Notes: generated by a model not told the origin, from the sequence alone. Counted from the stretch's first letter, positions 50,049-58,943 are shown. The stretch: DNA of 64,000 bases from Nitrosarchaeum sp. (GCA_021414365.1 JAIOOR010000003.1:47014-111013), one strand, 5' to 3'. Made by a program: numbers and translations.

Positions 50049-51116
50049 ATGTCTGATAAATTAGATTATTTTCATACCACCAACATGGACATTTATCGTG
50101 AACTCTATGAAAATTCACTGATACTTTTTAGAACAACAAATTTGAAAGGTGAAATAATTAACTGCAATAAAGCATATTCTGATACTTTGGGTTATACTAA
50201 AAATGAGATTATTGGGCAGAGCATATTTTCTCATACTGCTAAAGAAAGCCTTGATGAGATGAATGATATGTTTAACACGTGGAAATCAGGAGTGGCAGTC
50301 TCAAATAGAGAAATATGGCTAAAGAAAAAAAATGATGATGAAATTTTGGGATTGTTTAGTGCAAATAATCTCTATGATGATGGTGTCCTCGTTGGAAGCA
50401 ATACTGCAATTCAGGACATAACTGAAATTACTATGCTAAAAAAAGAGTTCAAAACTCTAAAGAGAAAAAGACAGGAGATTATGGGGGAGTTATCCGGTAG
50501 AATAGCACATGATCTCAAAAATCCTTTGAGTGTTATTAAAAATTCCATACAAATAATGCAAATGAAAGACGACTTGTTAGTTCAGAAACATTTGAGTTTG
50601 TTTAAGGCAATTGATCGTTCAATATTTCGAATGGATCATCAAATTAATCAGGTGTTAGATTTTGTAAATCCAAAACCTTTGAATCGTAATGTGTGCTCTA
50701 TTAAAAAAATAATTGAATGCATCATTAATGATGTGATAAATCCTGAGAATGTAGCCATAGAATTACCTAAAAACGATGCCATGATTAGTTGTGATAAAGA
50801 AAAATTAGAAATTGTATTTGAAAATCTATTACTAAATGCAATTCAGGCAATGGGAGGAAATGGAACACTTGATATATCATTGGAGGAAATCCAATCATAC
50901 ATTAAAATACAAATTAAAGACTCTGGACCTGGAATACCAAACGAACTAATTCCAAAAATTTTTGATCCTCTATTTACCACAAGGCAGATTGGGACTGGTT
51001 TGGGATTGCCAAGCTGTAAAACAATTATTGAGCAACATGGAGGGAACATATCATTTGAAACTAAAATTGGACATGGAACAATTTTTGAAATATCGCTACC
51101 TAGACATTCACTTTAG
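50049..51116 (+). CDS. PAS-domain sensor histidine kinase
   Basis: PAS (RTTNLKGEIINCNKAYSDTLGYTKNEIIGQSIFS), RIAHDLKNPLSVIKNS, GTGLGLPSCKTIIEQHGG. Confidence 0.92.
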   Translation: MSDKLDYFHTTNMDIYRELYENSLILFRTTNLKGEIINCNKAYSDTLGYTKNEIIGQSIFSHTAKESLDEMNDMFNTWKSGVAVSNREIWLKKKNDDEILGLFSANNLYDDGVLVGSNTAIQDITEITMLKKEFKTLKRKRQEIMGELSGRIAHDLKNPLSVIKNSIQIMQMKDDLLVQKHLSLFKAIDRSIFRMDHQINQVLDFVNPKPLNRNVCSIKKIIECIINDVINPENVAIELPKNDAMISCDKEKLEIVFENLLLNAIQAMGGNGTLDISLEEIQSYIKIQIKDSGPGIPNELIPKIFDPLFTTRQIGTGLGLPSCKTIIEQHGGNISFETKIGHGTIFEISLPRHSL

Positions 51117-51249
51117 TTAAGCAATTAGATTTTGAACAATCTCAGATAATTTATTGTTGATATATGAAAATAAAAAGTATATTTTTGATTTTCACACCTA
51201 TCTGTGTCCATTTTATTCTCTATAGTAAAAGTCAAATCAAATGTATTTG

Positions 51250-51438
51250 TCATTTTGTTCTCAGTATGGGACTTTCAAACTGGTAGATGTGTTCAATTAC
51301 CATGCATTGAGAATGAATCTGCTTGATGGCAGTATATCCACAATTATGACAAAAAAACTCATTTGCCTGTTTGCAAATTTTGCAATTTTCATTTACTTCT
51401 AATGTTTTGCCACATTTTCTACATGAATCAATTCTCAT
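51250..51438 (-). CDS. Small zinc-knuckle protein, paralog of 41106..41429
   Basis: CRKCGKTLEVNENCKICKQANEFFCHNCGYTAIKQIHSQC. Confidence 0.75.
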   Translation of the reverse strand: MRIDSCRKCGKTLEVNENCKICKQANEFFCHNCGYTAIKQIHSQCMVIEHIYQFESPILRTK

Positions 51439-51472
51439 GATTGTGTTGCATCTTTTTAATACATTATACTTG

Positions 51473-51490
51473 GTAAGCTAACTAGCTTAC
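51473..51490. promoter_or_regulatory. Perfect inverted repeat GTAAGCTA-AC-TAGCTTAC between divergent genes
   Basis: 8-bp arms directly visible. Confidence 0.6.
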
Positions 51491-51538
51491 TCGTATTGTA
51501 GGTAGTTTACCACACCCTATCATTTGCTATGTCATATA

Positions 51539-51691
51539 ATGATCATGAAAACCCAAACAATTCAGAATCGCACCTGGAACAAAATGGTTCATGCTCCATT
51601 CAGAAAGGTCGTAAAATTCGATCTTATTTGTATGGGATTGGGAATCTTAATGGGCATGGGAATAGGTGCTTACTTGGTTGCAGGAGCATAA
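51539..51691 (+). CDS. 50-aa small single-TM protein (Gly/Met-rich helix)
   Basis: MIMKTQTIQNRTWNKMVHAPFRKVVKFDLICMGLGILMGMGIGAYLVAGA; preferred over track ORF 51529..51717 in another frame. Confidence 0.65.
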   Translation: MIMKTQTIQNRTWNKMVHAPFRKVVKFDLICMGLGILMGMGIGAYLVAGA

Positions 51692-51734
51692 CTCCTCAAC
51701 TTACTTTTTTATGTTAGAGTATGGTATATTGGAT

Positions 51735-52691
51735 ATGATGTTTTCTAGAGTAGAGCCTGCATATACGACAAAAGATGGTTGTAGATTGGTTTGGCAAGGA
51801 ACTGATGAGGATGATACAGATACAATAATACTAAATAAAAAAGAATTTGAATCACTCCTTGAGATTTTACAAAAAGATTCTACAGGTACAATAGAATTAG
51901 AAGATCAAATGAGCACCATACTAGTAAATTCTGATACAATTCAATTCAGTCTGAAAGATCATACCCCACTTGAAGCACAAACATTTGAATTTCAAAAAAA
52001 GATTCTTGAATATGCCCAAATTCCTCATGAACCCCAATATGTCTACATAAGCCCAAAAGAATTCTATCCTTCTGTTTGGATTAGAAAAGATGATACAGAA
52101 AAAAAAGATGTCAAAGATAACATTCCAAAACAATCATTACTTCATACGATTTTATCAACAACTCTTCAAACATCTGATAATTCTGATTTATTTCGAATAA
52201 TGTCTACACGACGTTCTACAAGAAAATTCAATAAAACCAAAGTAGAGGATTGGAAAATAGATAAAATCTTAGCAGCGGCTGATACTGCTCCTACGGCTGG
52301 AAATTTTCAGGGGTTTGAAGTTTTTTACATAAAAAATCCAAAAACAAAGGAAGCACTAGTTGAAGCTGCAAACAAACAGCCCTATGTTAACGCACCAGTA
52401 GTTTTGGTATTTTGTATGGATCCATCTAGAATAAAACTTAATTTTCCACAAAACATCTTAGAAAAATTTTCAATGCAAGATGCAACACTTGCAGCATCTT
52501 ATTCACAATTTGCAGCATCTGGTGTGGGACTAAGCTCCATTTGGATAGGCATGTTTGATGAGGAAAAGATCAAATCAATTCTAGGAACAAATTTGAGACC
52601 TTCTTCAATTCTCTGTATTGGTTATCCAGATAAGAAAAGACCTCCAAAATCTAGAAGAAAACTAAAAGAACTCATAAGAATAATTGAATAA
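51735..52691 (+). CDS. Nitroreductase-family protein with ~130-aa N-terminal domain
   Basis: IMSTRRSTRKFNKTKVEDWKIDKILAAADTAPTAGNFQ; start at MMFSRV. Confidence 0.8.
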   Translation: MMFSRVEPAYTTKDGCRLVWQGTDEDDTDTIILNKKEFESLLEILQKDSTGTIELEDQMSTILVNSDTIQFSLKDHTPLEAQTFEFQKKILEYAQIPHEPQYVYISPKEFYPSVWIRKDDTEKKDVKDNIPKQSLLHTILSTTLQTSDNSDLFRIMSTRRSTRKFNKTKVEDWKIDKILAAADTAPTAGNFQGFEVFYIKNPKTKEALVEAANKQPYVNAPVVLVFCMDPSRIKLNFPQNILEKFSMQDATLAASYSQFAASGVGLSSIWIGMFDEEKIKSILGTNLRPSSILCIGYPDKKRPPKSRRKLKELIRIIE

Positions 52692-52734
52692 ATCCGCCCA
52701 ATTATTTTTAACCAGCAATAAGGATGAATAACTT

Positions 52735-53535
52735 GTGTCTGACCTTATTGATAAAACTGCAAATTATGTTTTAGATCTTGCCAGTCCTCAACGCCTTAAT
52801 ATTTTATTTAAATTATTAAGCAAAGATTCTACCCCCACTGAAATAGCAAAGGAATTAGAATCTACAAAACAAGAAGTTCATAGAAATTTTATTCGATTAG
52901 AAGAAAGTGGGCTTATTGAAAAAAAGAATAATGGTAAATACAGCACTACAACATTTGGCGAATCGGTTTGTACACAGGTTCCAACAATTGTGTTTTTCTC
53001 ACAAAACCAAAAATATTTTGAAGAGCATACTTTTGGAGACATTCCTTACAAATTCAAACTTAGGTGTGGGCAACTCGCAACCAGCCAACACATCAAAGGT
53101 ATCTCAAAGGTATTGGAGCAATGGAAGTCAATATACAAAAATTCTGAGCAATATGTTTATGAAATATTATCTGAAGCCCCTCTTGATTTGATAGAGCCAC
53201 TAGTCAAACAAATTAAAAAAGGAATAAAATTTCAGTATATTTTTTCTGAATCTGCAGTAGTTCCTAAAGGAAGAAAAGCATTATTGAACAAATTAGGATT
53301 TGATAATCTCATTGAAAAAGGACTAGTAGAAAGAAAGATGACAAAAAATGTTCAGACAATAATAGTGCTAAATGAGAAAGAAGCGTGTGTTTTATTTCCA
53401 ACAAATGATGGCGAATCTGATCTTACTGAAATGTTTTACAGTGATGATTCAATGTTTCATGAGTGGTGTCTTGACTATTTCAGATACTGTTGGTATGGTT
53501 CAGATGAATTTATGGAAAGTAAACTAAAGGAATAA
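52735..53535 (+). CDS. wHTH transcriptional regulator with FilR1/DUF1724-like C-domain
   Basis: LASPQRLNILFKLLSKDSTPTEIAKELESTKQEVHRNFIRLEESGLIEK. Confidence 0.82.
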   Translation: MSDLIDKTANYVLDLASPQRLNILFKLLSKDSTPTEIAKELESTKQEVHRNFIRLEESGLIEKKNNGKYSTTTFGESVCTQVPTIVFFSQNQKYFEEHTFGDIPYKFKLRCGQLATSQHIKGISKVLEQWKSIYKNSEQYVYEILSEAPLDLIEPLVKQIKKGIKFQYIFSESAVVPKGRKALLNKLGFDNLIEKGLVERKMTKNVQTIIVLNEKEACVLFPTNDGESDLTEMFYSDDSMFHEWCLDYFRYCWYGSDEFMESKLKE

Positions 53536-53564
53536 TTTTTGGTTTTACATACATTTCAGTCGTC

Positions 53565-53596
53565 CATTTTTATCCCCAAACTGGTTAAGTGAGTCC
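53565..53596. repeat. Intergenic element copy 1 (ATTTTTATCCCCAAACTGGTTAAGTGAGTCC)
   Basis: Shared core with 63027 and 63769. Confidence 0.65.
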
Positions 53597-53637
53597 CTGT
53601 AATATGGACTCAAATCACTGGTTAATCACTTAATATG

Positions 53638-53755
53638 ATGCAGAAGCATATCTGGGAAATTCATCACACCTATGTCTTAGGCAGAAATGAAAACTAGTCT
53701 CGAATGTATAGCAACTTGCATTTTTCCCTTGGAGTAGATACGCTTGCTTCTGCAT
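53638..53755. ncRNA. Candidate structured RNA closed by an 11-bp perfect stem
   Basis: ATGCAGAAGCA / TGCTTCTGCAT plus inner GGGAAA/TTTCCC; no ORF. Confidence 0.4.
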
Positions 53756-53942
53756 TAACGTATTTTTTTATTTTTCTTATTTAGGTGATGCTTAACATTG
53801 TTAATCTTTTGACAGGTGTCATTTTTAATAATTCTAAAAATTTAGATTTTTAAAAATTATTTCTTATTGTATGTCTTTAATAATGAATTTAGGGTAATGT
53901 TTCATTAGCGGTTAAAAATTATGTTTGTTACTCAGTTAATAG

Positions 53943-54104
53943 TCATGAATTTTTAGTCATATTTTCAGTATGACCATGATCGTTTTTTACTGCTTCTTGT
54001 ATTCTTTTAGTAAGTCCTGCTAGGTAAGCATCTTTACAAATTTGAGAACAAAACTTTTCATTATCATCTTCAAAAACGATGCCACAGTAACTACAAGTCT
54101 TCAT
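53943..54104 (-). CDS. 53-aa zinc-binding (FCS/TRASH-like) microprotein
   Basis: MKTCSYCGIVFEDDNEKFCSQICKDAYLAGLTKRIQ... Confidence 0.7.
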   Translation of the reverse strand: MKTCSYCGIVFEDDNEKFCSQICKDAYLAGLTKRIQEAVKNDHGHTENMTKNS

Positions 54105-54169
54105 TTATACCCAAATCCAATTTTCTGTACTTTTAAGCTTAACTTTCATTTGTTGAGGTGGATGATTAA

Positions 54170-54319
54170 TTATTTCAAATCTTTTCTTATTGTTTCATTG
54201 ATAACTTTGGAAAAACTCACTGATTTAGAATCAGCTTGAATCATTTTTGCTTGTATTAGTCTTAATTTTTTTATCAGATCATCATCTAACATGATTGTTA
54301 CTCTTTCTGCCTTTTCCAA
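54170..54319 (-). CDS. 49-aa ribbon-helix-helix (CopG-like) regulator
   Basis: TTG start; EKAERVTIMLDDDLIKKLRLIQAKMIQADSKSVSFSKVINETIRKDLK. Confidence 0.7.
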   Translation of the reverse strand: MEKAERVTIMLDDDLIKKLRLIQAKMIQADSKSVSFSKVINETIRKDLK

Positions 54320-54414
54320 GATATGTAAAAATAATTTTTCATATATTAAAACATGATCTAACTACTACCAAAAATGGAAACAAGTCAAATCAGATAAACC
54401 AATTACTATTAGGA

Positions 54415-54732
54415 TTATATCTTAAATCCTAAATCTCTTAGTTCATCACGAATGTTTTGTTTCATTTGATCAAGTTCTGTTTTTGGAATATCAAAACTGA
54501 TCATTTTTCTTATCTGGTTTAGCATTACTCTACCATCTTGATCATCTGATAATTTCTGACCCGATTCTTCAAATGTATAATATGCCTTCATGATTTCCAA
54601 TCTTTGATTTCTGTCATCTTTTTCTGGATTTTTCATCCACTGATCAATCATGATACGTAAATCCTGTTGTGTTACCGGCGGAATCGGTTCTTTTGCATTA
54701 GAAATTCCAAATGCTATGGCAATAATCAACAC
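54415..54732 (-). CDS. Secreted/anchored hypothetical
   Basis: N-terminal hydrophobic segment. Confidence 0.5.
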   Translation of the reverse strand: MLIIAIAFGISNAKEPIPPVTQQDLRIMIDQWMKNPEKDDRNQRLEIMKAYYTFEESGQKLSDDQDGRVMLNQIRKMISFDIPKTELDQMKQNIRDELRDLGFKI

Positions 54733-54774
54733 TGCAATTACCCCCTACAGGTATCAGGTACATTTTTCTAGTTT

Positions 54775-55128
54775 TCATTTCTCTAAGTTTTCTCTGATCT
54801 TTTCCTGTATTTTGTTTTTTATTGATTCATTTACAGACAGTACTATTCTCTTGTAGAATCCGTTTTTGAGCTCAATTATCAGAAACGACTTGTTTCTTGT
54901 GGTATACCAAAACTCTCTTCCCCTGTTTGTAAGGTATGTTCCTGCCTTGATAATTCCGGGAAAAAATGTTCCAGGCATTCGAATCTCCCTTAGGGACTGG
55001 ACTGGCCTCTCATAACTAATCTCAGAAATGGTATCTAGTGGAATTGTAAATGACCAGTGAACTCCCAAAATTTTCTCCAAAGTACTAAATTTTATGTACA
55101 TGTTATTATCATCTGAAAAAATCTGCAT
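54775..55128 (-). CDS. PH-like (bacterial/archaeal bPH) domain protein
   Basis: IPLDTISEISYERP...PGIIKAGTYLTNRGREFWYTTRNKSFLIIEL. Confidence 0.55.
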   Translation of the reverse strand: MQIFSDDNNMYIKFSTLEKILGVHWSFTIPLDTISEISYERPVQSLREIRMPGTFFPGIIKAGTYLTNRGREFWYTTRNKSFLIIELKNGFYKRIVLSVNESIKNKIQEKIRENLEK

Positions 55129-55313
55129 CTATGCCTAAAGGGAATAATTACAATAAAAGAAATTCTATTGAATTGTAGTATTTAGAAAAACTTTCTAATA
55201 GTGTATGTATTGTATATTCACTCTGATCTGAAATTGAAGCTATAGATACCAAACAAGATCTAAAATAGAAATTACAATAATTTTTCTAATTGCTTTATTA
55301 AGGATTTAGAGTC

Positions 55314-55436
55314 TCAAGAAAACCACTTGTAAATTAAAATCAAGGCAATTACTCCCAGAATTACAGGCAAGAAAAACCACGGAATATTCCTTGGTTTTGA
55401 GTTAGAAAATATAGAACCATCATCGGTTGGTTTCAT
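55314..55436 (-). CDS. 40-aa C-tail single-TM micropeptide
   Basis: MKPTDDGSIFSNSKPRNIPWFFLPVILGVIALILIYKWFS. Confidence 0.6.
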   Translation of the reverse strand: MKPTDDGSIFSNSKPRNIPWFFLPVILGVIALILIYKWFS

Positions 55437-55548
55437 GAATCATAATGGTTTTCTAAAAACTTAAGGATTTAGGAAAATCAAATGTTCATCTGAATCACTA
55501 CAAATGTAACTCAATTAGGATTTGATTCTACGTACTCTACGATAGACA

Positions 55549-55620
55549 TTATTTTACCCATGTTCTGCCGTGGCCATAACTTTTGTGTTTGCCGTGTTTT
55601 TGAGTATTATCCATACTCAT
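55549..55620 (-). CDS. 23-aa His-rich peptide candidate
   Basis: MSMDNTQKHGKHKSYGHGRTWVK. Confidence 0.3.
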   Translation of the reverse strand: MSMDNTQKHGKHKSYGHGRTWVK

Positions 55621-55856
55621 AAACAAGAGATTTTCATTATCAAGTGGAATTGTAACTCGCTTGATTTTTTCATAAGATGCTATGGTATACAGACCATGTC
55701 CAACTTTATCCATAATGTCAAGTCATTCCTAAATTTAAAATCTGAAATGCAAAAATTAGATCGTTTCAAGAATTTAAACAGAATGAATAATCTAGACATA
55801 CAACACTCCATTAATCCATCAATGCAATAATCATGTATCATCGATAACTCAAGAAT

Positions 55857-55877
55857 ACGTCGTAACTCTTACGACGT
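55857..55877. promoter_or_regulatory. Perfect inverted repeat ACGTCGTAA-CTC-TTACGACGT
   Basis: 9-bp arms, 3-nt loop. Confidence 0.6.
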
Positions 55878-56082
55878 CTCCCTTTGGGGTCTATATACGT
55901 GATGTAGAACAGGGATAATTTCTTTTCCAAAACTGGGATATTACATACAAAGTTAATCACTTTCAACAGTTTTCAAAATTATGACAAAACTAGTCAAAGC
56001 TAGATTGACTTAACTTTGGAATTAATTTAAAATTTAATTTTCATGTCTAATTAATCACTGAAATATCTAATTAATCACAATT

Positions 56083-56457
56083 TTATTTCCATGAGTTAAT
56101 CTTGTATTTTTCCATTAACACTTGTTTTATCTCACTTTGCTTAAATGGCTTACATATTACTGCAGTTATGTCAAGTTCTCTTAGCCTATTTTGAGTTTCA
56201 GCTGAAATATCTGCAGTAACTGCAACAATTTTTGCATGCGGATCGAATTCTTTGATTTTTTTGATACCATAAAACCCGTCGGCGTTTGGCATCATGATGT
56301 CTGTAAATACTATTTCAGGACGATATTTCATGTATAATGATATGGCATCGTTTCCATCATATCCTTGTGCAAGTACGTCTAATCCCATAAGTTCTAGAAG
56401 ATCAGAGAATACTTTTGTGGTATTCAAATCATCATCAATGACAATACACGTGATCAT
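56083..56457 (-). CDS. Response regulator receiver (CheY-like)
   Basis: CIVIDDDLNTTKVF, IVFTDIMMPNADGF, CKPF. Confidence 0.93.
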   Translation of the reverse strand: MITCIVIDDDLNTTKVFSDLLELMGLDVLAQGYDGNDAISLYMKYRPEIVFTDIMMPNADGFYGIKKIKEFDPHAKIVAVTADISAETQNRLRELDITAVICKPFKQSEIKQVLMEKYKINSWK

Positions 56458-56562
56458 AACTCTAGCAAATTATGTTATTATTTAAACAAAGATCTGGTTT
56501 GAATAAATACTGATTAAATTTTTATTTATTGACCAAAAGATTATGAGTTTAATAAGTAACAT

Positions 56563-58098
56563 TTGTTGGAAATCATGATGCTCTCTAATGAAAAAATAAA
56601 ATTAATTGTAGGTTTTTTAATTATTTTATCAACTATTGTATTGTATGAGTTATCCGTTAGCGAAATAAAAAAAATGCCCTTAGATTATCAGTTGATTTCT
56701 GAACATGAAGGGCAGGATCGTATACTGGATCATATCGATGGCAATCTATCTGAACCGTTTTTGATAAGAGAGACTCTGAGGCAAAATGTTATTGGTGTTA
56801 ATGGTGATGCTTTAGAAATTAAAGCAACTGTTGTGGGAATTGATCCTTCAACAAACAATGTGGTCTTTAACAGCGAGCAGACATTTTCAGTAGATCGAAT
56901 CTCGAGGAAGCACTCGCAATCAAATGATTACTTTGCATTTCCACCAAATGTACAAAAACAAAATTATGAATTTGTACATCCTATGATTTTTACAAAGACA
57001 ACTTTTGTCTTTGATACAGTAAGTAAAGTAGGAGATCTTGATGTATATGATTTTTCTTGTAAATATAGTGGCACCGATGTCTCTATGTCTTTTCCACAAT
57101 TTCCAACAAAAAAGATACTTTCTGATGGAAAATGTAAGGTATCTGTAGAGCCAATCACTGGCATAGTTGTATATTTTTCAAAACAGTGGGATGACTATTT
57201 TGTTGACGACGAAAAAAGAGGGGCTCAAGTTGAGTTGGGAGGCAAACAAACCACAGAATATTCTAAATCAATATTAGTCAGTAATGCAAAATCTACAAAA
57301 TCTCTCTATTCCTTCTTTGATGTTATTCTTCCAATTTTGATTACACTGATTGGTGTGATAATATTATTGGTGATGATTCTCTTTGAAAAAACAAGAAATC
57401 AAACTAAAATGATCATCCAAGCACAAAGTGATTTGATAAAAAAAGAAAAACTTTCCATTGTTGGAGAATTGACAGCAAGGATATCACATGATTTACGAAA
57501 TCCTTTGAGTGTTATCAAATTGACAGTGGATAACATGGAATCAAGAATAAGTAAAAAATTAGATCCAAAACTAGAAGAGTACATTCCGGTGATAAACGAT
57601 TCATTATCCAGAATAAATTACCAAATAAATCAGGTATTGGGTTTTGTCAAGCCGACTAATATTGACATGAAACTTGTCTCAATTTTAAAAATTCTTGAGG
57701 AATCAATTAAAAATACAAATATTCCAAATAATGTCTCCCTTACTTTTCCTAAGAATGATTTTTCATTGATTGCAAACAAAGTCCAATTAGAGGCAGCGTT
57801 TAGCAATCTATTATCAAACTCTGTGGATGCAATAGGTGAAAACAACGGAAACATTACAATCCGAGCAAGAAATGAAAAAGACCAAATAATTTTAGAATTT
57901 GAGGATTCCGGAATAGGAATACCAAAGGAAAACCTTGAAAAGATCTTTGAGCCTCTATTTACAACAAAACAGAGAGGAACTGGGTTAGGACTTGCAAGTG
58001 TGAAATCAATTATTGACACACATGGCGGGACTATATCTGTAAAATCACCGCCTACTGTTTTTACAATAACTCTACCGCAAAATCATGTCTTAAATTAG
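56563..58098 (+). CDS. Sensor histidine kinase with DUF3068/PorA-like extracellular domain
   Basis: RISHDLRNPLSVIKLT, GTGLGLASVKSIIDTHGG; ectodomain between TMs. Confidence 0.85.
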   Translation: MLEIMMLSNEKIKLIVGFLIILSTIVLYELSVSEIKKMPLDYQLISEHEGQDRILDHIDGNLSEPFLIRETLRQNVIGVNGDALEIKATVVGIDPSTNNVVFNSEQTFSVDRISRKHSQSNDYFAFPPNVQKQNYEFVHPMIFTKTTFVFDTVSKVGDLDVYDFSCKYSGTDVSMSFPQFPTKKILSDGKCKVSVEPITGIVVYFSKQWDDYFVDDEKRGAQVELGGKQTTEYSKSILVSNAKSTKSLYSFFDVILPILITLIGVIILLVMILFEKTRNQTKMIIQAQSDLIKKEKLSIVGELTARISHDLRNPLSVIKLTVDNMESRISKKLDPKLEEYIPVINDSLSRINYQINQVLGFVKPTNIDMKLVSILKILEESIKNTNIPNNVSLTFPKNDFSLIANKVQLEAAFSNLLSNSVDAIGENNGNITIRARNEKDQIILEFEDSGIGIPKENLEKIFEPLFTTKQRGTGLGLASVKSIIDTHGGTISVKSPPTVFTITLPQNHVLN

Positions 58099-58140
58099 AA
58101 TAAATCGATTCTTTTGGAAACTCTAAACTTTATTTCACAA

Positions 58141-58350
58141 CTAAGACAAGAATCCAAAGATCTTTTTTAACCCAAGTCTAGCAGAAATAATCAACAATAC
58201 AACTCCAATTATCATTAGCAAGATCATAACAAGTGCATTATTTGTAGGATCTTTTATCCTATCTGAGAATGTTATTAAAGTGGAAGATATTACCAGTGTT
58301 ACTCCAACTACAAACATTGTCAAAAGTACTTTGTTAGAGTCAGACATCAC
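58141..58350 (-). CDS. Two-TM small membrane protein
   Basis: Two hydrophobic helices. Confidence 0.6.
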   Translation of the reverse strand: MMSDSNKVLLTMFVVGVTLVISSTLITFSDRIKDPTNNALVMILLMIIGVVLLIISARLGLKKIFGFLS

Positions 58351-58376
58351 AATTTTGTCAGAAAATACATTAAAAA

Positions 58377-58535
58377 TTAATGGTTAATCAAATAGGGCAT
58401 TTTGTCTTTAGTATCTAGAGTTGGATTTGCACACTGCCCACATTTTGGACGAATTATTTCCGCATCAAAATCTACCTCACCTATTGGCTTGTCACAAACC
58501 ACACATCTGATTGTTCTAGTATCATAAATATTCAA
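58377..58535 (-). CDS. 52-aa zinc-ribbon microprotein (TTG start)
   Basis: NIYDTRTIRCVVCDKPIGEVDFDAEIIRPKCGQCANPTLDTKDKMPYLINH. Confidence 0.6.
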   Translation of the reverse strand: MNIYDTRTIRCVVCDKPIGEVDFDAEIIRPKCGQCANPTLDTKDKMPYLINH

Positions 58536-58538
58536 ATT

Positions 58539-58697
58539 CTATCCTCCAGTAACTGCATCAAATAGTACACATTCACAACCATCTCTTTTTCCACAGTATG
58601 GACACTTGCAATGACAGTGTGCTAGTGAGACATGGCATTTATTACAATCAGTATAAGGATCAGTTCTCTTTTCTAAAATTATATTTGATGGATTCAT
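58539..58697 (-). CDS. 52-aa Cys/His-rich microprotein
   Basis: MNPSNIILEKRTDPYTDCNKCHVSLAHCHCKCPYCGKRDGCECVLFDAVTGG. Confidence 0.7.
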   Translation of the reverse strand: MNPSNIILEKRTDPYTDCNKCHVSLAHCHCKCPYCGKRDGCECVLFDAVTGG

Positions 58698-58816
58698 ATC
58701 TCCAAAGATTCTACCCAACCACCGCATGAAAGACAAATTAGTATCCCATCTTCATTTTCATATCTTTCTAAGCCTGGAGGACACTCACATTTTAGAATCT
58801 CTTGCATGTATTTCAT
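58694..58816 (-). CDS. 40-aa zinc-finger microprotein
   Basis: MKYMQEILKCECPPGLERYENEDGILICLSCGGWVESLEI; ATGA overlap with next ORF. Confidence 0.65.
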   Translation of the reverse strand: MKYMQEILKCECPPGLERYENEDGILICLSCGGWVESLEI

Positions 58817-58943
58817 ATACAATACTGATATTATAGTTCTAATTTAGAAATCTAAAAAAACATCCATTATTTTCAATAATTACTTGATATTTGTTCATGT
58901 TTTGTATAATCGATAATAAATTTCATCATTACCATATTATGTC

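Noticed and set aside
51529-51717. 62-aa track ORF
   Set aside because: An overlapping frame (51539..51691) encodes a more plausible TM protein.
54042-54239. 65-aa plus ORF
   Set aside because: Antisense to the RHH ORF and zinc microprotein.
55570-55830. 86-aa plus ORF
   Set aside because: Low-complexity translation without recognisable features; not enough support.
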